DNA of 64,000 nucleotides, taken from assembly GCF_009455635.1 (NCBI RefSeq), contig NZ_QPER01000002.1, forward strand, positions 3,224,001-3,288,000. The letters run 5' to 3'. Below, piece by piece: positions 54,428 through 63,456 of this stretch. Within the stretch, counting starts at the first letter, position 1. Each line of letters begins with the position of its first letter. The DNA is from Paraburkholderia agricolaris (GTDB lineage Bacteria; Pseudomonadota; Gammaproteobacteria; Burkholderiales; Burkholderiaceae). Under the pieces are notes generated by a model that saw only the letters and a program-made list of their open reading frames with translations, was not told where the DNA came from and ran no database searches. A program made the position numbers and the translations under genes.

Positions 54428-56488
54428 TCAGACTTCGGCAAGCATGATGATTTCGCGACGCATCGCGAGATGCGCGGCGGGCTCCCCCAGTTCGCGCGCA
54501 GCCCGATGCCCCGAGTAAACCGCTGCGGCAATCGTGCCGGGCGCATCGCAATCACCGATCAGACGAACTGACTGAACGCCCGCGTCCCGCAGCCGCTCGG
54601 GTGCGCCACTGAGCGAGTCATGGACGCTCTGGACCGGTTCCCGCGACGTAACCAGCAGCACGGCGGCCGCTTCGACGACCTTCGTCCGGCCCGTGTACAC
54701 GCAATTGAGAACCACACCGTCCGCGCGCAAACCCGCGACCGACAACGACGGCAAAATGGTAACGCCCGCCTCGATGAGCCGCCGTTGAATGCGCCCCTGC
54801 TCCAGCGTGTTGTGCGTCCAGGCCGCGACGTCCGGCGCCGGCGTGACGAAGATGACTTCAACGCCTTTCGCCACCAGCAGTTCGGCCAGCACGCTGCCCA
54901 TGTAGTAGTGATCGTCGTCGAACAGCACCAGCGGCGACGGCGCCTCTGCGCCGGCAAGAATGTCGTCCGGCGTCAGCACCTTCAACGAGCCGGGCGCATC
55001 CAGCGGTTCGCGAATCGCGCGGCCCAGCCCGTCGCGCCGCCAGACCGAACCCGTCGAGATGAAAACGTGCTGCGCGCCAAATTCGACGATCTCGTCAGCG
55101 CCGGTTTCGCTTTCACGATAAATCTCGACATTCGTCAGACGGCTCAACGCGTCGAGCCTGTAGTCGATAACCCGCGACCACGTGGCGAGACCCGGCAGCC
55201 TGGCTTCACGCGCGACCCGGCCGCCCAACGTGCGGGTGGCTTCGACCAGTACGACCTCGTAACCTCGCAGACCGAGCACTCGCGCGCATTCAAGTCCGGC
55301 CGGCCCGGCGCCGACCACCAGCGCAGTGGCGTCGTTCTGACGCGGCTGAACGCGTTCTGGATGCCAGCCACGTCGCCATTCTTCGCCCATCGTCGGATTC
55401 TGCGTGCAGCGAATCGGCGTACTGGTGTGATCGCCCGTCACGCAGATGTTGCAGCCGATGCACTCGCGAATCTCGTCCAGCCTGCCCTCTTCGATCTTCT
55501 TCGGCAGGAACGGGTCGGCGATCGACGGACGCGCTGCGCCGATCAGATCGATTACACCACGCCTGACTTGCGAGACCATCGTGTCCGGCGAAGTAAAGCG
55601 GCCGACACCGACGACCGGTTTGCTGGTAAGCGACTTGATGCCCGTGAGGATTTCTTCCTGGTACGCTTCGCCGGCGAAGCGGGACGTGACGCTGTCGTTG
55701 GACCAATCGGCCACGTTGACGTCCCACAGGTCGGGCAACTCGGCCAGCAGCGACAGGATTCGCGTTCCTTCGGAGTCCTTGGACAAACCGACCGGTCCCG
55801 TCTGCTCGTCGATCGCGAGGCGAACCGCAACGGCACAGCGGTCGCCTACCGCGTCCCTGGTGTCTTCGATGAGCTCACGCAGGAGCCGCACGCGGTTCTC
55901 CAGGACGCCGCCGTATTCGTCGTCGCGCCGGTTGTTACGGCGCGTCAGGAAATGAAACGGCAAACCGAGATCGTGTCCGGCGTAGACGTAGACGACATCG
56001 AAGCCGGCATCGCGCGCACGAAGCGCGGCGGCACGATGGATCGCACGGAGCGCCTTGATATCGGCAAGCGTCATCGCCCTCGCCTGGATCGGGTCGTAAC
56101 CTCTAACTGGCGTGTTAGACGGCGCCCAAGGTATCTCCCTACTGGTTCTGTTCGGTGCCGAATAGCCGTTGAAAGCAAGCTCGACGCCCGCCAGCGCGCC
56201 GTGCTCGTGGACCGCCTGCGTCATGCGCTGGAGCGCCGGAATGTCCCGTTCGTCCCACAACCGGGCTTCGACGTACGGCGAGAATTCGCTCAGCGGACTG
56301 ATCTCGCATTCCTCGGTGCAGATGACGCCCCAGCCGCCTTCGGCTTTGACGCCGCGCATACCGGCCATCGCGGACGGATGGGCATGACCCATGCCGTTGC
56401 AATGAGGTACCTGGTAAAAGCGGTTCTTCGTGCGGACGGGACCGATTTGCACCGGTTCGAAAAGAATGTCGTAACGTGGATCGCGCAT
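54428..56488 (-). CDS. Trimethylamine dehydrogenase-like flavoprotein
   Basis: ATG 56488, with GGAG 8 nt upstream, gives 686 residues. It aligns closely with trimethylamine/dimethylamine dehydrogenases: DILFEPVQIGP, KNRFYQVPHC with Cys30 (site of the covalent FMN link), Fe-S cysteines in CIGCNIC (343, 346, 349) plus Cys361, and a C-terminal dinucleotide domain with VVGAGPAGLECARVL. The substrate position equal to Tyr60 of trimethylamine dehydrogenase is Glu60 here, so the substrate differs. Electrons should go to ETF. Its start is 24 bp inside the downstream edge of the hydrolase operon. Confidence 0.88.
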   Translation of the reverse strand: MRDPRYDILFEPVQIGPVRTKNRFYQVPHCNGMGHAHPSAMAGMRGVKAEGGWGVICTEECEISPLSEFSPYVEARLWDERDIPALQRMTQAVHEHGALAGVELAFNGYSAPNRTSREIPWAPSNTPVRGYDPIQARAMTLADIKALRAIHRAAALRARDAGFDVVYVYAGHDLGLPFHFLTRRNNRRDDEYGGVLENRVRLLRELIEDTRDAVGDRCAVAVRLAIDEQTGPVGLSKDSEGTRILSLLAELPDLWDVNVADWSNDSVTSRFAGEAYQEEILTGIKSLTSKPVVGVGRFTSPDTMVSQVRRGVIDLIGAARPSIADPFLPKKIEEGRLDEIRECIGCNICVTGDHTSTPIRCTQNPTMGEEWRRGWHPERVQPRQNDATALVVGAGPAGLECARVLGLRGYEVVLVEATRTLGGRVAREARLPGLATWSRVIDYRLDALSRLTNVEIYRESETGADEIVEFGAQHVFISTGSVWRRDGLGRAIREPLDAPGSLKVLTPDDILAGAEAPSPLVLFDDDHYYMGSVLAELLVAKGVEVIFVTPAPDVAAWTHNTLEQGRIQRRLIEAGVTILPSLSVAGLRADGVVLNCVYTGRTKVVEAAAVLLVTSREPVQSVHDSLSGAPERLRDAGVQSVRLIGDCDAPGTIAAAVYSGHRAARELGEPAAHLAMRREIIMLAEV

Positions 56489-56511
56489 GCTGTTCTCCAG
56501 TCTGTCCGCCA

Positions 56512-57375
56512 TCAGGAAACGAACCACGACGACGGCGCCGGCAAAAACGCCTGCTGCAGGCTGCGATCCTCCGCATACCACTCGTCGATCGACTCACAAT
56601 CGAGCAGTGCGTCGACGAAGATGTCAGCCCATCTGATCGCGTCCGCCTCCGTTTCAACCAGGTCCTGGCGAAACTCGACCTGCACATGCGCGAGGCCGCG
56701 CCGCCCCGCATGCTCGGGCGTCGTGAAATCGATGCCGAGGTCGAGCGAATACGGCAGGTTGTCGCCGACGGTCAACTCGCGGTTGGTGCCGAGTCGCGCG
56801 AGCAGCGGCCTGGCAACACGCGCGTCGTGCGACCAGCTAATGCCGATTCCCCATGGACGCGTCCGCCCTCCCCACTGCGCCGCGCACGAGTGAAGCGAAA
56901 TGAAAACGGGCAAACCGCCTCGCGCTTGCATGCTGCCCAACTCGTTTGCGATCGCTTGCTGATAAGGCCTGAAGATTTCATCGACGCGGGCCTGACGGTC
57001 TGCATCGGTCAGCCCGGCGTTACCTGGAATCCGCACGCCCCCGGACACCGCCGGTATCGATGCAGTATCGGCCGGATAGCGGTTGCAGTCGATCACCAGC
57101 CGCGAATAGCCGCACTCGATCAGCGTGCAGCGCAGGCGCTGCGCGATTCTTCTGCCGATAGCCTGCGTGCCGATGTCCCAGCCGATGTGCGTGAATCTGT
57201 CCGCGTCGCTTAGCCCGAGTTCGCCAAGCGCAGCCGGCACGCGTGCGGATGCGTGATCCGATACCACCAGCCAGTCGAGATTCCCGCCGCGATACAGCGC
57301 GACCGGTGAAGGATCCTCTTCCGACAGCAACGTAGCGTTTGCGGACAGGGAACTGCGTGAGTGGATCGTGTTCAA
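56512..57375 (-). CDS. N-formylglutamate amidohydrolase (HutG-like)
   Basis: 287 residues with the N-formylglutamate amidohydrolase fold: DWLVVSDHASARVPAALGELG, HIGWDIGTQAIGRRIA, LVIDCNRYPAD and FISLHSCAAQWGG, which carry the Zn and catalytic residues. It releases formate and glutamate. It is the first gene of the long minus-strand train, and the likely promoter is the palindromic region at 57376-57702. There are no other histidine-utilisation genes in view, so the route is not ordinary histidine breakdown. Confidence 0.87.
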   Translation of the reverse strand: MNTIHSRSSLSANATLLSEEDPSPVALYRGGNLDWLVVSDHASARVPAALGELGLSDADRFTHIGWDIGTQAIGRRIAQRLRCTLIECGYSRLVIDCNRYPADTASIPAVSGGVRIPGNAGLTDADRQARVDEIFRPYQQAIANELGSMQARGGLPVFISLHSCAAQWGGRTRPWGIGISWSHDARVARPLLARLGTNRELTVGDNLPYSLDLGIDFTTPEHAGRRGLAHVQVEFRQDLVETEADAIRWADIFVDALLDCESIDEWYAEDRSLQQAFLPAPSSWFVS

Positions 57376-57702
57376 GGGTGCCGCCTCCAGAAAGTGCCTC
57401 GCCGCACCTCTCTCCTCGATGGAAAGATAATCTCATGCGTCGTATTTTTTTAGATTATGTAACGTTTTTTTCATTTTTACCAGCAGTCGGATATGAAAAA
57501 TATTTTTCATATCATGCCGTTTACCCCGTTGCGTCGTTTTTCTCTCGACCGTAACATGCGCTCCCAAATAGCCTGGCCGAGGGCATCGGCACGTCGCCAT
57601 CCGGTACGAATCGCGCTGGTCCGCGCGCCGCCGCTGCCTCGATCCCAGCTCAAAAACGTCATCGCGCCTGCAGCGCGAGGCACTCGATAAGTGAGGAGCA
57701 AG
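57376..57702. other. Divergent promoter region of the permease and catabolic operon
   Basis: A 327-bp gap between the N-formylglutamate amidohydrolase and permease genes. The centre (57430-57520) is AT-rich and contains the palindrome at 57490-57513. The permease-proximal part (57520-57700) is GC-rich and has nothing recognisable. Confidence 0.55.
57490..57513. promoter_or_regulatory. Long palindromic operator, RpiR type
   Basis: A perfect 24-bp palindrome whose centre is GAAAAATATTTTTC, flanked by GATAT and ATATC. The core equals the palindrome upstream of the RpiR gene at 47470-47483. It lies between the hydrolase operon and the permease and should control both (inference). Confidence 0.6.
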
Positions 57703-59046
57703 ATGAACGTAGAGGAATTCGGATACACCCAGGAGTTGCGCCGCAGCCTGACTTTTCGCGACCTGATCGTCTACGGCCTGCTCTGGATGATTCCGGTCGC
57801 GCCGTTCGGCATCTACGGTTACGTCTCCGACGCCGCTCACGGCATGGTGGCTCTTGCGTATCTGGTCGGCATCGTTGCGATGTTTTTCACGGCAATGAGC
57901 TACAAGGCAATGTCGGAAGACTTCCCGCTGGCAGGTTCGGTCTATACCTACGCGCAGCGTGGGATCGGAGAGACCGCCGGCTTTCTCGCCGGGTGGTTGA
58001 TCCTGCTCGACTACGTTCTCATCCCGTCGCTGCTGTACATCGGCAGTGCTGCCGCGTTGGGTCCGATGTTCCCGGACGTGCCCAAGTGGATCTGGGTCGT
58101 CGGGTTCGTGGTGTGGGGAGCGGGTGTCAATCTTCTAGGCGTCGAATTCACCGCGAAGGCCAGCAAGGCGATGCTTTACGCACAGCTAGCCGTGCTGCTG
58201 GTGTTTTGCACAGTCGGCCTGCATGCCCTTTACTTCAGGGGAATCGGCGCGGGACGGCTAACCTGGGCGCCGCTTTTGCAACCGCACAGCTTCAGCATCA
58301 AGGTCGTCTTCTCGGCCGTTTCGATCGCCGCGCTGTCGTTCCTCGGTTTCGATGCGATCTCGACGATGTCTGAGGAAGTGAGTGGCGACGACAGAAAACT
58401 GGTCGGCCGCGCGACGGTCGCGTCGCTCATCATCGTCGGCGCGTTGTTCATTCTGCAGACCTGGATCGCCGCCGATCTTGCACGCGGCATGAAATTCACG
58501 TCGGTGGATACGGCGTTCTACGAAACGGCCGGGGTGGCGGGCGGCAAATGGTTATACCAATTGACGTCATGGTCGACCGTGATCGCATGGGGTGTCGCCA
58601 ATTCGCTCGTGTCGACAGCATCTATCGCCCGCATTCTCTATTCGATGGCACGCGACGGCAGAATCCCGGCCGTGCTGGCCAAGGTGTCGCGCAACTACAA
58701 AGTGCCCTATGTCAGCGTTCTTCTAGTCGCGGCCGTGTCGTTGATCGTATCGCTCTGTTTTGTGGATCAACTCGATCGGATAACCACGTTCGTCAACTTC
58801 GGCGCGCTAACGGGATTCCTGGTACTACATGTCTCCGTGGTCAATCACTTCGTTATCCGCAGGAAATCCCGAGACTTCGTGAGACATATTCTTTTTCCGG
58901 CAATCGGCTTTGGCATCGTCGCTTACGTGCTTTATTCGATGGGCCGCGAGACGTGGATCCTTGGACTCAGTTGGCTCGCAATCGGCGTTGTGTACCTCGT
59001 CACGCTGACGAAGGTACTCGGTCGCACAGCTCAACTCGATGTTTGA
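57703..59046 (+). CDS. Amino acid permease, APC family
   Basis: ATG 57703 follows GAGGAG; a GTG at 57691 is a less likely start. The 447-residue product has about twelve membrane segments with the APC front (LTFRDLIVYGLLWMIPVAPF) and FLGFDAISTMSEEVSGDDRK. It should import an amino acid or amine. It is divergent from the catabolic operon, so it is a good candidate for the importer of that pathway's substrate. Confidence 0.92.
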   Translation: MNVEEFGYTQELRRSLTFRDLIVYGLLWMIPVAPFGIYGYVSDAAHGMVALAYLVGIVAMFFTAMSYKAMSEDFPLAGSVYTYAQRGIGETAGFLAGWLILLDYVLIPSLLYIGSAAALGPMFPDVPKWIWVVGFVVWGAGVNLLGVEFTAKASKAMLYAQLAVLLVFCTVGLHALYFRGIGAGRLTWAPLLQPHSFSIKVVFSAVSIAALSFLGFDAISTMSEEVSGDDRKLVGRATVASLIIVGALFILQTWIAADLARGMKFTSVDTAFYETAGVAGGKWLYQLTSWSTVIAWGVANSLVSTASIARILYSMARDGRIPAVLAKVSRNYKVPYVSVLLVAAVSLIVSLCFVDQLDRITTFVNFGALTGFLVLHVSVVNHFVIRRKSRDFVRHILFPAIGFGIVAYVLYSMGRETWILGLSWLAIGVVYLVTLTKVLGRTAQLDV

Positions 59047-59097
59047 CCCGTGAGGGCCGTTGTCGCTCGCCGGAACCGCTGTGAAAAGATTGAAGCG

Positions 59098-59127
59098 AGA
59101 CGAAGCTGCGAACCGCCAGCTTCGTCT
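59098..59127 (+). terminator. Terminator between permease and etfA
   Basis: An 11-bp perfect stem (AGACGAAGCTG / CAGCTTCGTCT) with an 8-nt loop is followed by a T-rich stretch on the plus strand. It ends the permease transcript and may also stop transcription from the convergent etf genes. Confidence 0.75.
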
Positions 59128-59157
59128 TCCTTCTTTCGATTGCAGTCTGATCAGCGC

Positions 59158-60093
59158 CTATGAGAGGTCAACGGTGAGGGCTGGCACGACCGTGAACAGA
59201 TCGCCCACCAGACCGTAATCGGCGACGCTGAAAATCGGCGCTTCCGGATCCTTGTTGATCGCCACGATCACCTTCGAGTCCTTCATGCCGGCCAGATGCT
59301 GGATCGCACCCGAGATGCCGACCGCCACGTACAGTTGCGGCGCGACGATCTTGCCGGTCTGACCGACCTGATAGTCGTTCGGCACGAAGCCCGCGTCCAC
59401 TGCGGCACGCGAGGCGCCCAGCGCTGCGTTCAGCTTGTCGGCCAGCGGTTCCAGAACCTTGGTGTAGTTCTCGCCGTTGCCCAGACCGCGGCCACCCGAG
59501 ACGATGATCTTCGCCGAGGTCAGTTCCGGACGGTCCAGCTTCGTCACTTCACGGCTCACGAATTGCGACAGGCCGCTATCGGCGGCTGCTTCGATCTTCT
59601 CGACCGTTGCGCTGCCGCCAACGGCCGCGACGGGGTCGAAACCGGTCGTGCGGACCGTGATGACCTTGATCGGGTCAGCCGATTGAACGGTAGCGATCGC
59701 GTTGCCGGCGTAGATCGGGCGCTCGAACGTGTCGGCGCTGTCCACTGCGGTGATGTCGCTGATCTGCGCGACGTCCAGCTTCGCGGCGATACGCGGCGCG
59801 ATGTTTTTACCGTAAGCGGTGGCCGGCGTGAGGATGTGCGAATAGTCCTTCGCAATGTTCAGCACCGTGGCTTCAACGTTTTCTGCCAGACCCGCTGCGA
59901 GTTGCGGCGCGTCAGCCAGCAACACCTTGCTCACGCCTGCAATTTTCGCAGCCGCATCCGCTGCGCCCTGCGCGTTTTCGCCTGCCACCAGCACGTGAAT
60001 ATCGCCACCAATCTTCTGCGCGGCTGCGATTGTGTTCAGCGTCGCGGCCTTGATCGACGCGTTATCGTGTTCTGCAATTACCAGATTCGTCAT
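59158..60093 (-). CDS. etfA: Electron transfer flavoprotein alpha subunit
   Basis: 311 residues with the usual ETF-alpha layout: N-terminal half with [17 protein letters not shown], and a C-terminal FAD domain with [46 protein letters not shown] and [12 protein letters not shown]. It carries FAD and passes electrons to ETF-QO (at 50082). It lies 13 bp after etfB. Confidence 0.96.
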   Translation of the reverse strand: MTNLVIAEHDNASIKAATLNTIAAAQKIGGDIHVLVAGENAQGAADAAAKIAGVSKVLLADAPQLAAGLAENVEATVLNIAKDYSHILTPATAYGKNIAPRIAAKLDVAQISDITAVDSADTFERPIYAGNAIATVQSADPIKVITVRTTGFDPVAAVGGSATVEKIEAAADSGLSQFVSREVTKLDRPELTSAKIIVSGGRGLGNGENYTKVLEPLADKLNAALGASRAAVDAGFVPNDYQVGQTGKIVAPQLYVAVGISGAIQHLAGMKDSKVIVAINKDPEAPIFSVADYGLVGDLFTVVPALTVDLS

Positions 60094-60106
60094 TTCGTCC
60101 GTCTCC

Positions 60107-60856
60107 TCACAGCACCTTGGCTTCGGTCTTCAGCTTCTCGACCAGCGTCTTCACATCCGGCACCTTCACACCGGCGGAACGCTTCGGCGGCTCAACGACT
60201 TTCAGCGTCTTCAGGCGCGGCGTCACATCAACGCCGAGGTCTTCCGGCTTGATGACTTCCAGCGGCTTCTTCTTCGCCTTCATGATGTTCGGCAGCGTCA
60301 CGTAGCGCGGCTCGTTCAGGCGCAGGTCGGTCGTGATCACGGCCGGCAGGCTCAGCGACAGCGTTTCCGCGCCGCCGTCCACTTCGCGCGACACCGTCGC
60401 CTTACCGTCGGCCACGACAACCTTCGAGGCGAACGTGGCTTGCGGCAGATTCGCCAGCGCAGCCAGCATCTGGCCGGTCTGGTTCGAATCGTCGTCGATC
60501 GCCTGCTTGCCGAGGATGACCAGTTGCAGCTGTTCCTTGTCGACCAGCGCCTTGAGCAGCTTGGCCACGGCCAGCGGCTGCAGTTCTTCGTTCGACTCGA
60601 TCAGGATCGCGCGGTCCGCGCCGATCGCGAGCGCCGTGCGCAGCGTTTCCTGCGCTTGCGCCACACCCGCCGACACGGCAATCACTTCGGTCGCCACGCC
60701 CGCTTCGCGCAGACGCACGGCTTCTTCAACCGCGATTTCGTCGAACGGATTCATCGACATCTTCACGTTCGCGATGTCGACGCCAATTTTCCTCGGATCG
60801 ACACGCACTCTTGTGTTCGCGTCGATTACTCTTTTGACTGCCACCAATATCTTCAT
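60107..60856 (-). CDS. etfB: Electron transfer flavoprotein beta subunit
   Basis: 249 residues starting [20 protein letters not shown], with the AMP-binding and recognition-loop region ([16 protein letters not shown] and [20 protein letters not shown]). Partners with EtfA. The promoter region upstream (60857-61020) is AT-rich and has a TATAAAAT-like -10 on the minus strand. It accepts electrons from acyl-CoA dehydrogenases and from amine dehydrogenases such as the one at 54428. Confidence 0.96.
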   Translation of the reverse strand: MKILVAVKRVIDANTRVRVDPRKIGVDIANVKMSMNPFDEIAVEEAVRLREAGVATEVIAVSAGVAQAQETLRTALAIGADRAILIESNEELQPLAVAKLLKALVDKEQLQLVILGKQAIDDDSNQTGQMLAALANLPQATFASKVVVADGKATVSREVDGGAETLSLSLPAVITTDLRLNEPRYVTLPNIMKAKKKPLEVIKPEDLGVDVTPRLKTLKVVEPPKRSAGVKVPDVKTLVEKLKTEAKVL

Positions 60857-62092
60857 CTTCTCAAGCCTCGCTGCCCCATGGAAAGTTGCTTCGCAGACAC
60901 CGCGTCAACCTATGTCGACGCGGTCAACCCATAGAGTATTTTATTTCACAAACACACATTTTATATAACATGAATTATTTTTTTCTTTCCTGACTCACCG
61001 GTTTTTCCTCTTTCCAGAATAAGCTTGATGGAACATGACGGCAGAAAGCGCCGAGCAGAGAAGTACAGCGTGCAGCCTTACCAGCCAGAAGGCGGCAGGC
61101 CGCGCGAGCGCCGGATCAGCGGGAAAAGAAGGTGCCTGTGGCAGTAAATGCCCTGTTGAGGGCACTTCATTGCGCAGGTCAAGACATTCCAATCGAGCAA
61201 GTCCTTGTTTTACTGCTGCATCCGTCGCCCACCGCGGCGACGCGTGCCCGCCGTTGACGCGCCATTGCGGCTGGACGGAAATCATCGATTGGGTGTTGCG
61301 GTCGCGAGCGTCGCCGATCGAGCCATCGGCGATAAAAGACTTCTCGGCAACGAGCCATGTTGAGCGATGGCGGCTAGTTAGTTTTAACTTATTTGTACGG
61401 CTGGCATTCAGGATGGTGCTAAAGAAATCGCGAGGTGAGCCGATTCAAGAAGCTCGCTGTCGCCGATTGACACTGAATAATGATCACGGGCTGCTGGTGA
61501 TCACATACGTCTAAAAGACGAGATAACTGGACGCCTAGCGTTGGCGACGAATGCACGCTCACCGAAGCAAAGTTGCCGTTCGAATGCCGCGGCGTCCGCC
61601 CATCTTCGCTGCTCTTGCGACCCGAAAAAGGCAAAAGAGTCATAGCGTCGACGATAGCCTAAAGGAGCGCCCACAAGGCGTTCCGGCGGAAGGCAGCCGA
61701 CTCCAACAGTTGTCCGCAAAGCGCCGCCAGGTTTGGCCCCCGCACTGCCTGAACACAGCCCACCCATCATCCTACCCATACTGCAAAATCAGTAGCCGCG
61801 AGACTCCCCGAAAGCTAATTCTTTTCCGCGACGCCACACAGCGGTGAGGTTGCAGCGATAACCGATGTTCGCGGCTGAGCACCGGACATTTGAATCTGGC
61901 CAGGCGTAGCGCGAGCGGCTTAACAGAAACTGACAGCCGTGTCGGCTTTGGCAACCAGGCATGGAGAATACAAGAAGACGCTGCACTGGCCATTGCGAGT
62001 GGCGATTGCGAACTAAAAACTAGAAGCCACGTCCCAGTCGTTTCCGTTGAGGAGCAAAGCGTCGAGGCGAGGCTAGCCGACCACCATCGTAT
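60857..62092. other. Gene-free stretch holding repeat copy C
   Basis: About 1.24 kb. The first part (60857-61020) is the AT-rich etfB promoter. A 159-residue plus-strand frame at 61035-61514 has no family match and its composition is unlike a gene. Repeat copy C covers about 61530-61790. Nothing else is recognisable. Confidence 0.5.
61530..61790. repeat. Dispersed intergenic repeat, copy C
   Basis: The core runs from CGTCGACGATAGCC (61646) to CCTACCCATAC (61781), same orientation as A and B. The extended left part (CTCTTGCGACCC at about 61610) also matches copy A. Confidence 0.85.
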
Positions 62093-62566
62093 CTAGGAGC
62101 GTCCGACCGTCGGCATCACAAAGAGGCGTTCATCCCACACCACGGGTTGCGGCTCGGTCACAACAATCCGCGTCGCGTCGGGGTGTGCGGGATTGACCAG
62201 CACGTTGAACTCTGCACGGACGACAATGGAAGGTACCATCAGGAGCGCGGTACGCGACTCGGTCAGCCAGGCGTCGCCGAACTCCCTTGCCGCCTGCAGT
62301 GATGGCGCATCCCATCCCCCTGGCAACGATTCGGCCGAATGGAGTTCGACGCTAATATCGTCGGGAACCGCTGCTTCAACCCATCCGTGTGTCTTCGGTA
62401 CCTTGCCGATGCGCGCATGAACAAGAACCTCGAGCATCGCACCGGCGAAAGTCGACGCGGCGTAGATGACCGGTCGCCCCGGGCTATTGAAGCGGCCGCC
62501 CACCAGCATCGCGCCGGTGCCACTCCAGACCGTGTGTCGAGTATCGGCGATTCGAAACAACTTCAC
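62093..62566 (-). CDS. RES-domain toxin (NAD-degrading type)
   Basis: 157 residues. The RES domain is visible: MKLFRIADTRHTVWSGTGA, GGRFNSPGRPVIYAASTFA, GAMLEVLVHARIG, with the conserved Arg and Glu. Family knowledge: RES toxins break down NAD and are neutralised by an Xre/ParS-like partner. The start overlaps the antitoxin stop by four bases, the typical order with the antitoxin first. Confidence 0.9.
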   Translation of the reverse strand: MKLFRIADTRHTVWSGTGAMLVGGRFNSPGRPVIYAASTFAGAMLEVLVHARIGKVPKTHGWVEAAVPDDISVELHSAESLPGGWDAPSLQAAREFGDAWLTESRTALLMVPSIVVRAEFNVLVNPAHPDATRIVVTEPQPVVWDERLFVMPTVGRS

Positions 62567-62991
62567 GCCGGCAACCCATAAAACAGTTTCCAGAGCAGCT
62601 CTTCGACCCGGCGCGCGCCGAGCTCGGTCAGCGCAACATCGAGTGGCGCCCGCCCTTCGAGCTCCGGGTGCGGCGTCGACAGGAATTCCCGCGCGTCCTC
62701 TTCGTCGTTCCAGACGTAGGCCGTCGTCGCGACGATCCTGGCCAGCCGCTCAGTCTTTTCCGATTCGTCTGGCGTCAGCCGATCGCGACGCCGCTTATAA
62801 GTCGCTTCGGGGATGATGCGGGCAAGTAGCGCACGCCGGGCGTCAGCACCCTGCGTCGCATGTTCGACGCCCGCGCGCAGCGCGGACTTGGGCAGTCCGT
62901 CGCGGACAAGTGCTTCGAGTTCCGCGAGCGTGTGCGGGACCTGCCGCAGTTCCATGACTGCGGCCACTGCCTCAGGCGTAATCAGTGACAT
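62563..62991 (-). CDS. Xre/MbcA/ParS-type antitoxin (DUF2384-like)
   Basis: ATG 62991 after a G-rich site gives 142 residues; a longer frame to 63036 is less likely. The C-terminal half (LARIVATTAYVWNDEEDAREFLSTPHPELEG and RAPLDVALTELGARRVEELL) matches the antitoxin-binding DUF2384 region of RES partners. The N-terminal half should bind DNA. It precedes the RES toxin and overlaps it. Confidence 0.88.
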   Translation of the reverse strand: MSLITPEAVAAVMELRQVPHTLAELEALVRDGLPKSALRAGVEHATQGADARRALLARIIPEATYKRRRDRLTPDESEKTERLARIVATTAYVWNDEEDAREFLSTPHPELEGRAPLDVALTELGARRVEELLWKLFYGLPA

Positions 62992-63007
62992 GGGACCCCC
63001 GATTAAA

Positions 63008-63021
63008 GTATCAGTTGATAC
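63008..63021. promoter_or_regulatory. Palindromic operator of the toxin-antitoxin genes
   Basis: GTATCA-GT-TGATAC, a perfect 6-2-6 inverted repeat, lies 17-30 bp upstream of the antitoxin ATG. A half-site TGATAC at 63038-63043 follows. On the minus strand a promoter fits over it: -35 TTGCTA (63047-63052), 16-bp spacer, -10 TATGAT (63025-63030). Binding by the antitoxin would block the promoter. Confidence 0.65.
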
Positions 63022-63036
63022 CAAATCATAGCGCAA

Positions 63037-63456
63037 TTGATACCGCTAGCAAACCCATCTTCAACTAGCAGACTCCATCGGGGAGACTGCCGGGACGGCT
63101 TCCTCGACATCGTCCATGGCTGCGAGAATCACCCACATCGCATGACGGCCCGTTACGGCCTACAGAAATCTTTCATACACGACATGCTCAAGCAATTAAG
63201 CATCCGCTCGCGACGGGATGTCGCACTGGACATACGGATATACCATTTATAGTGCATCGCACAAGCCCGTGCGATCGGTAGATGCGATCCGATGGCTGTG
63301 TTATATTGCACTGCACAAACTTCGTCCGATCGGCAAGCGCGATCCGACGGCCGCGTCCGGCGTTGCCGGGTTGCGGACCGAGATGCCGCTGAAGTTGAGT
63401 CGACACGCCTGTCAGCTACGTCCAGTTTCTGTCTACATCATCAAAATGAGGTCCCT
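63037..63456. other. Gene-free stretch with an imperfect tandem repeat
   Basis: About 420 bp with no supported gene. It contains two copies of a roughly 49-bp unit (63252-63300 and 63306-63354), each with a GCGATC..GATCCGA segment, 54 bp apart. Confidence 0.5.

Noticed and set aside
54620..56893. 757-residue plus-strand open frame
   Set aside because: It is antisense to the trimethylamine-dehydrogenase-like gene and the hydrolase gene; no family resemblance.
60930..60990. AT-rich stretch upstream of etfB resembling the RpiR palindrome
   Set aside because: Only fragments such as TGAATTATTTTTTTC match; symmetry is lost, so I do not call an RpiR site there.
61035..61514. 159-residue plus-strand frame
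   Set aside because: Ala/Ser/Arg-rich, no ribosome site and no domain; it also overlaps a poor region next to repeat copy C.
61501..61779. 92-residue minus-strand frame with GCLPPERLVGAPLGYRRR
   Set aside because: It is a translation of repeat copy C, with similar translations in copies A and B; I treat it as a non-coding repeat.
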